DNA from: CAJWPI01 sp964635015
GTDB lineage: Bacteria; Pseudomonadota; Gammaproteobacteria; Magnimaribacterales; Magnimaribacteraceae
Direction: 5' to 3'
NCBI GenBank assembly: GCA_964635015.1
Contig: CAZWMS010000042.1
Coordinates: 1 to 9,905, forward strand
Length of the DNA: 9,905 nucleotides
Part shown: positions 5,500-9,905 of the stretch, in pieces
How the letters are laid out: every line of letters starts with the position of its first letter
Position numbering within the stretch: the stretch's first letter is position 1
Translations under genes and position numbers: made by a program
Notes under the pieces: model-generated
What the model was told of the DNA's origin: nothing
What the model saw: only the letters and a program-made list of their open reading frames with translations
The model's database searches: none

Positions 5500-7212
5500 A
5501 TGCACGATATAGTGATTAGAAACGGTACTATTGTCGACGGTTCTGGAAAGAAACCTTTTGTTGGGGACATAGCAATTGATGGCAATAAAATCACTACTGT
5601 AGGAGAAGTAAATAATACAGGACAAAAAGAAATTGATGCCAAAGGTAAAGTAGTAACACCGGGTTGGGTAGACATTCACACCCACTATGATGGACAGGTG
5701 TGTTGGGACCCTTACTTAACTCCTTCAAGTTGGCACGGCGTGACTACTGTCGTGATGGGTAATTGCGGGGTGGGATTTGCTCCTGTTAAGCCTGGATCAG
5801 AGGATTATTTAATTCAATTGATGGAAGGCGTGGAGGACATTCCTGGAACTGCCTTACATGATGGTATAGATTTTGATTGGGAATCTTTTCCAGAGTTTCT
5901 TGATGCTATTGATAAGAAAGAATTCGTTGTCGATGTTGGCGCAATGATTGGACATGGTCCAGTAAGATCCTACGTTATGGGTTACGATCGATGTCAAGGT
6001 AAAGATGATGCCTCTGAAGAAGAAATTAAAGAAATGGCAAAACTAACCAAGGAGGCTATTGAAGCTGGGGCTTTAGGATTTAGTTCTTCTAGGACCTACT
6101 TACACACTGACGTTCAAGGAAAATATGTTCCAGGAACGGAAGCTGGACAGGCTGAAATGAGGGCAATTTCACAAGCTATAGCAGCTTCTGGTGAAGGGAC
6201 TTTAGAATTGGTTTCAGACTGGATGGATCAAGATATTGAATTAGATTGGGTTAAAGAATTTGTTGAAACTACTGGCAGAACCTTGACTTATGCGCAAACT
6301 AGCGGAGACCCTTTCAAAACTTGGAAATATTGTGAAGAAAATTTCAGCAAAGGCGTTAATATTAGACCACAATTTGCTGGAAGACCTACTGGAATGCTTT
6401 TCAGTCTTGAGTCTTCCATTCACCCTTTCATTACTCATCCAAGTTTTAGAAAGATAGTTGATCTTCCTTTGAAAGAGAAGGTAGATAAGATGAAAGATCC
6501 TGATTTTAAAAAACAAATTCTTAGTGAAGAATATGGATTTGGTGAAGGGGGTAATTTTGAATTGGCAAATAGACTCATCTCTTCTTTTGAAACTCAATTC
6601 CCTATGGATGAGATACCGAACTATGAACCTAAAATCGAGGAAAGTATTGCCGGTATTGCTAAAACTTCTGGACTATCTGAGTTAGAGGTAGTGTATGAGG
6701 AGATGCTAAAGAACGACGGTAAAACCTTTATCTACGCTTGTTTTGCACCCTACCCTAATCACACTCTTGATTTCTATAAAATGATTATAGAATTCAAAAG
6801 TTCAGTCGCGGGGTTGAGTGATGGCGGTGCACATTGTGGACTGATTTGCGATGCGAGTATGCCTACTTGGAACGTTGCCCACTGGACCAGAGATAGAAAT
6901 AGAGGGGATAAAATTCCTATTGAATATATTGTCAATAAACAAACACGAGAGACAGCTAGAACCTTTGGTCTTTTTGATCGTGGGGAATTAAAAGAGGGTT
7001 ATTTAGCAGACATCAATATCATCAATTACGATGATCTAAAGGTTTATAAACCTGAAATGGTCCATGATCTACCAACCGGCGGAAGAAGGATTATTCAAAA
7101 ATGTTCTGGTTATACAGCTACTATTAAGAGCGGAGTGGTTACTTACAAAAATGATAAGGCTACTGGAAAGCTACCTGGATCAGTGATTCGAGGAGAGCAG
7201 AACGTAGCATAA
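5500..7212 (+). CDS. N-acyl-D-amino-acid deacylase-like amidohydrolase
   Basis: A 570-residue metal-dependent hydrolase of the amidohydrolase superfamily, D-aminoacylase branch, whose members cleave amide bonds of N-acylated D-amino acids; the substrate here is unknown. The N-terminal small beta domain (IVIRNGTIVDGSG, 4-16) leads into the metal motif H60-T-H62-Y-D64, then GNCGVGFAPV (87-96), where C89 matches the zinc-binding cysteine of D-aminoacylase. The late LSDGGAH (439-445) holds the likely catalytic D441. The two mid-protein histidines expected from D-aminoacylase are not seen: the corresponding stretches read LVSDWMDQD (237-245) and LTYAQTSGD (262-270). It is longer than typical D-aminoacylase (about 480-490). 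No signal peptide, so cytoplasmic. AAGGAG at 5487-5492 supports the start. Its TAA is followed directly by the GTG of the rraA-type gene, so the two form an operon, and it is divergent from the esterase gene. Family is secure, specificity is not. Confidence 0.93.
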   Translation: MHDIVIRNGTIVDGSGKKPFVGDIAIDGNKITTVGEVNNTGQKEIDAKGKVVTPGWVDIHTHYDGQVCWDPYLTPSSWHGVTTVVMGNCGVGFAPVKPGSEDYLIQLMEGVEDIPGTALHDGIDFDWESFPEFLDAIDKKEFVVDVGAMIGHGPVRSYVMGYDRCQGKDDASEEEIKEMAKLTKEAIEAGALGFSSSRTYLHTDVQGKYVPGTEAGQAEMRAISQAIAASGEGTLELVSDWMDQDIELDWVKEFVETTGRTLTYAQTSGDPFKTWKYCEENFSKGVNIRPQFAGRPTGMLFSLESSIHPFITHPSFRKIVDLPLKEKVDKMKDPDFKKQILSEEYGFGEGGNFELANRLISSFETQFPMDEIPNYEPKIEESIAGIAKTSGLSELEVVYEEMLKNDGKTFIYACFAPYPNHTLDFYKMIIEFKSSVAGLSDGGAHCGLICDASMPTWNVAHWTRDRNRGDKIPIEYIVNKQTRETARTFGLFDRGELKEGYLADINIINYDDLKVYKPEMVHDLPTGGRRIIQKCSGYTATIKSGVVTYKNDKATGKLPGSVIRGEQNVA

Positions 7213-7695
7213 GTGGAATTCTCAACTCCAGATCTATCAGATGCCTTTCCTGAAGTGAAAGCCCTTCTGCCCATAATGAAAAATTATGGAGGTAAACCTT
7301 CGTTTTTCGGACCGATCCAAACTATTAAGTGCCCAGATGATAATTCTTTAATCAAAGAGCAATTAAATTCTGAGGGAAATAACCAGGTGCTTATCGTTGA
7401 TGCCGAGGGTGTTAACACTGTAGCTTTGCTTGGAGATTTGATAGCTGAGGCTGGTATGAAGAACAACTGGTCAGGGATTGTGGTCAATGGTTACATCAGA
7501 GATGTTGATATCATAAAAACTCTTGAAATAGGAGTCCAAGCTCTGGGGACTTATCCTATAAAAAGTAAAAAAAGAGGTCTTGGTGAATTAGGAATTGAAA
7601 TATGTTTTGGTGGTCTAACTTTTAGACCGGGACAATATATTTACGCAGACAATAATGGTCTGTTATTGAGCGAAATACAATTAAATAGCTCTTAA
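7213..7695 (+). CDS. rraA: RraA-family protein (RNase E regulator / aldolase-like)
   Basis: A 160-residue protein that matches gammaproteobacterial RraA along its whole length. The family forms a ring-shaped trimer. E. coli RraA restrains RNase E, while relatives are divalent-metal HMG/CHA aldolases and oxaloacetate decarboxylases. Recognisable blocks are STPDLSDAFPE (4-14), YGGKPSFFG (25-33), ALLGD (71-75), GYIRDVD (93-99), FGGLTFRPG (132-140) and YADNNG (144-149). R96-D97 keeps the Arg-Asp pair used by the aldolase members. The loop usually reading VDGGGS is VDAEGV here (62-67), an unusual change. The GTG start abuts the amidohydrolase stop codon with no spacing. It is preferred over the ATG at 7276 because the residues before the latter match the family N-terminus. 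The only Shine-Dalgarno-like site (AGGAG, 7191-7195) is 17 bases away, so translation is probably coupled. The 3' end overlaps the permease gene on the other strand by 15 bases. Confidence 0.92.
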   Translation: MEFSTPDLSDAFPEVKALLPIMKNYGGKPSFFGPIQTIKCPDDNSLIKEQLNSEGNNQVLIVDAEGVNTVALLGDLIAEAGMKNNWSGIVVNGYIRDVDIIKTLEIGVQALGTYPIKSKKRGLGELGIEICFGGLTFRPGQYIYADNNGLLLSEIQLNSS

Positions 7696-8859
7696 AGCTT
7701 CTGTTATATCTTGTTTAGCAGCTCTTCTGGCAGGCAAGAGACCACCAAGAAATCCGACAATTAAAGCTAGAAAAAGACCTTGTCCAATGATTTCTCCTGT
7801 AACAGCGAAATCAAAAGCTGTTTGAGAAAAAGAACCAGAAGCTAATGTAGAAACTGTGTATCCATTAAAAATCAAGTAAGATAGGCCAGAACCCAATAGT
7901 CCACCTAAAAGAGCTAAAAACATAGATTCAATCATCAAAGCAAATAAAACGGAGCTGCCATTAAATCCTACTGCTCTTAAAGTACCAATTTCAACCAAAC
8001 GAGTTGAAACCGCACTATACATGGTGTTGAGCGCAGCAAAAATAGCTCCTATAGCCATGATTACAGCAACAAAATAACCAAATACCTCTATAATATTGGA
8101 AGCTCCTGAAGATTGCTCCTGGTAAAAATCATACTCTCCTTGAACCTTTAACTTCAGTCTTGGATCTAATTCTAAAGTGGCACCAAAATCTGTTATGGAA
8201 GCATTTTCTTCCATTTGCACAATTGCAATCGAAGCAGAGGCACCCCTTCTAAAAGCTCCTTGGATCACAGTAAGATCTGCCCATACCTCTGATTCGTGAA
8301 CGTCTCCCCCAGTTGAAAAAATTCCCACAATAGTCCATTCAGAATCTCTAATTTTTATTTTTTTCCCTATTTCAAGCCCTTCGTATTCATTGGCAGCGCC
8401 CTTGCCTACAATAACCTCGCCTCTGCCTGGGAAAAAGTTTTCCCCTTTGATAATCTCAAGTTCGGGTCGTATCTTAAAGCTCATCTTTTGAACTCCTCGC
8501 AAAGGCAAGTTAGAAGTGTCCTCAGCTCCTTTCTTCTTGAGATCTATGATTGTGAACATCTCAGCCGCTATCATTGGTCCATCTTCAGATTCTTTTATTC
8601 CTTGTGTATTCTCAATAATTGATATATCAGACATGGCAATACCACTGCTCATCTCAGAATTGGAACCTTCTCTAAAAATTAATGCTCTATCCACCTCGCC
8701 GGTACTGGCGATAGTTTTGCTTAGCCCTTCTGCCATGGCTAATAGAGACACCATTACAGCGACCGATCCAGCTATTCCTATAATGATGACAATGGAAGCT
8801 CCAGATCTCTGGAGTATTGTTTTGATATTCATTCCAGTGATAGCTAATATCTGTTTCAT
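7681..8859 (-). CDS. ABC exporter permease, MacB/FtsX type (second of a pair)
   Basis: Inner-membrane permease of an ABC export system with the MacB-like layout and 392 residues. One N-terminal membrane helix (about 22-45) is followed by a large periplasmic domain (about 48-255) and the FtsX domain with three helices (about 258-284, 303-331 and 357-376). Between helices two and three lies the cytosolic coupling helix, STRLVEIGTLRAVGF (285-299), which normally docks on the ATPase. The C-terminus, LLPARRAAKQDITEALRAI, is the usual family ending. No ATPase domain is fused, unlike true MacB, so a separate ATP-binding protein is needed. The start follows the stop of the upstream permease gene by three bases, and AAGGA lies 11 bases before it. 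The cargo cannot be told: relatives export lipoproteins (LolC/E), peptides, antibiotics or act with periplasmic adaptors. Confidence 0.93.
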   Translation of the reverse strand: MKQILAITGMNIKTILQRSGASIVIIIGIAGSVAVMVSLLAMAEGLSKTIASTGEVDRALIFREGSNSEMSSGIAMSDISIIENTQGIKESEDGPMIAAEMFTIIDLKKKGAEDTSNLPLRGVQKMSFKIRPELEIIKGENFFPGRGEVIVGKGAANEYEGLEIGKKIKIRDSEWTIVGIFSTGGDVHESEVWADLTVIQGAFRRGASASIAIVQMEENASITDFGATLELDPRLKLKVQGEYDFYQEQSSGASNIIEVFGYFVAVIMAIGAIFAALNTMYSAVSTRLVEIGTLRAVGFNGSSVLFALMIESMFLALLGGLLGSGLSYLIFNGYTVSTLASGSFSQTAFDFAVTGEIIGQGLFLALIVGFLGGLLPARRAAKQDITEALRAI

Positions 8860-8862
8860 TTC

Positions 8863-9905
8863 TTAATTCTTCCTTAAAGCGTCTACAACTTTTAACCTCA
8901 TAGCTCCTAATGCTGGAGGTAAACCCGCAACTAAAGCCATGATTAAAGCAGAGGCAAAAGCCCACCATATTACCGATGGTTGAAAAGAAATTCCCTCAAC
9001 AAATCCAGATAAATCTTCTGATAAAAATAAAAATATTATGAAGCTTATGGCAATGCCTATTAACATGCCGATGAAACACATAAACAGAGCTTCAGATAAA
9101 ACCAATCCCAAGATTTTATTATCTGAATAACCTATGGTTTTAAAAACAGCCAGCTCTGAAGTCCTTTCCCTAACAGCCTGACTCATGGTATTACCTGTAA
9201 CCAGAAGCATAGTAAAAAATACTGCAGCTAATATTGCATTCATAATTAAACCAATATCTCCAACCTGTTCAGCAAACATTTTACTAAAAGCAGCTTCCGT
9301 TGAAGTCTTGGTTTCGTTATTTGAATTGTCAAACATTTTGTCTATTTCCTGAGCTATCCTCTCGTTTTCTTCTTTGTTCTTAACCTTCACTATGTAATTC
9401 CCGACAGTTCCTTTTCCCCACATCCTTGATTCTTCAAAATAACTGTGATTGATAAATGCTTGATCTTCCCCGCCGTACACACCCGAACCTTCAACTTGAG
9501 TAAATATTCCAACTAAATCAAATTCCCATAGAATGGAACCGTCTTCTTTCTCCCAAATATCTCCCATGATGGGAATCTTATCTCCGACCTTCCAACCGTA
9601 TTTTTCAGCTAGGGATTTTCCTGCAACCATGCCTGTTCTGGTATTAGCAAAATCTAGTTTTTCTTTCTCAGAGATAATGAATTCTGGGTAAACATCGAAC
9701 CAAGCTTCTGCATTCACAGGCCATTTGGGAAAGAAATTTTTAGTGTCTATATAAGTGCCACCAAACCATTCTCGATGAACAACAAGATCCACACCTTCTA
9801 CTGACTGTATTCTTTGGTAATGGGACATTGGTAGGGGTTCTATGAAAGACAGTTTTGACATCACGATAAGACGATTGTCTCCAGAAAAATCAACATCTTC
9901 AGTAA
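8863..9905 (-). CDS. ABC exporter permease, FtsX type (first of a pair, cut by right edge)
   Basis: The frame is open from the TAA at 8863 to the window edge, giving about 347 residues. The first membrane helix of the family is missing and must lie beyond the edge, so the apparent GTG at 9864 is internal, not the start; in-frame residues before it (DVDFSGDNRLIV) continue the fold. The visible part is the periplasmic MacB-like domain, with LSFIEPLPMSHYQRI and WFGGTYIDTKNFFP near its beginning. It is followed by the FtsX domain: three membrane helices (coded by about 9255-9180, 9110-9020 and 8975-8908) and a coupling helix, VRERTSELAVFKTIGY. It is three bases upstream of the second permease, so the pair is one operon and probably forms a heterodimer around one shared ATPase. 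The ATP-binding gene, and any HlyD-type adaptor, are expected to the right. Confidence 0.93.
   Translation of the reverse strand, partial: TEDVDFSGDNRLIVMSKLSFIEPLPMSHYQRIQSVEGVDLVVHREWFGGTYIDTKNFFPKWPVNAEAWFDVYPEFIISEKEKLDFANTRTGMVAGKSLAEKYGWKVGDKIPIMGDIWEKEDGSILWEFDLVGIFTQVEGSGVYGGEDQAFINHSYFEESRMWGKGTVGNYIVKVKNKEENERIAQEIDKMFDNSNNETKTSTEAAFSKMFAEQVGDIGLIMNAILAAVFFTMLLVTGNTMSQAVRERTSELAVFKTIGYSDNKILGLVLSEALFMCFIGMLIGIAISFIIFLFLSEDLSGFVEGISFQPSVIWWAFASALIMALVAGLPPALGAMRLKVVDALRKN

Noticed and set aside
6241..6597. Minus-strand 118-codon frame.
   Set aside because: Antisense to the amidohydrolase, composition typical of a shadow frame, no ribosome site.
8516..8866. Plus-strand 116-codon frame.
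   Set aside because: Antisense to the permease at 7681-8859; hydrophobic only because it mirrors a membrane protein gene.
8687..8968. Minus-strand 93-codon frame across the two permease genes.
   Set aside because: It crosses the junction of two well-supported frames and shows no family sequence; not a frameshift fusion, since both permeases end and begin normally.

Overview
The window looks like a stretch of an AT-rich, gene-dense bacterial chromosome, most likely a free-living marine gammaproteobacterium. The pointers are a gammaproteobacterial-type RraA, Shine-Dalgarno sites of AGGAGG/AAGGAG type, short intergenic gaps and the mix of P450s, family VIII-type esterase and FtsX-type exporters. 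The lineage is an inference from gene content only; no rRNA, tRNA or other phylogenetic marker is present.

Layout, left to right. (1) Bases 1-856, minus strand: the N-terminal two thirds of a cytochrome P450 that runs off the left edge. (2) Bases 857-1418: a 562-base gene-free stretch with a perfect FNR/Anr-type palindrome in front of the P450, a strong hairpin, and a short copy of the 3' end of the esterase gene found 3 kb further on. (3) Bases 1419-2036, minus: a small exported TPR protein. (4) Bases 2123-3364, minus: a second, complete P450. (5) Bases 3526-3990, plus: a single-domain cupin of the dihydroxyacetophenone-dioxygenase type, divergent from the second P450. (6) Bases 4100-5389, minus: a serine beta-lactamase-fold hydrolase/esterase, convergent with the cupin across a hairpin. 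(7) Bases 5500-7695, plus: an N-acyl-D-amino-acid-deacylase-like amidohydrolase whose stop codon is followed without any gap by the GTG of an RraA-family gene. (8) Bases 7681-9905, minus: two FtsX/MacB-type ABC exporter permeases, the first in transcription order cut by the right edge; the last gene overlaps the 3' end of rraA by 15 bases.

How the genes may work together. The left and middle parts (two P450s, cupin metalloenzyme, esterase, amidohydrolase, RraA/aldolase-type protein) read like a loose set of oxidising and hydrolysing enzymes for an organic substrate that cannot be named from sequence. No redox partner for the P450s lies in the window. The esterase and the amidohydrolase start head to head from a 110-base region and could be co-controlled. 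The permease pair is a separate unit whose ATPase and any periplasmic adaptor should lie beyond the right edge.

The items most worth a second look are the perfect TTGAT-N4-ATCAA site upstream of an oxygen-using P450, the 33-base near-duplicate of the esterase gene end in the left gene-free region, the altered metal-site positions of the amidohydrolase, and its zero-gap coupling to rraA. I saw no CRISPR array, prophage, insertion sequence or RNA gene, and no clearly new system.
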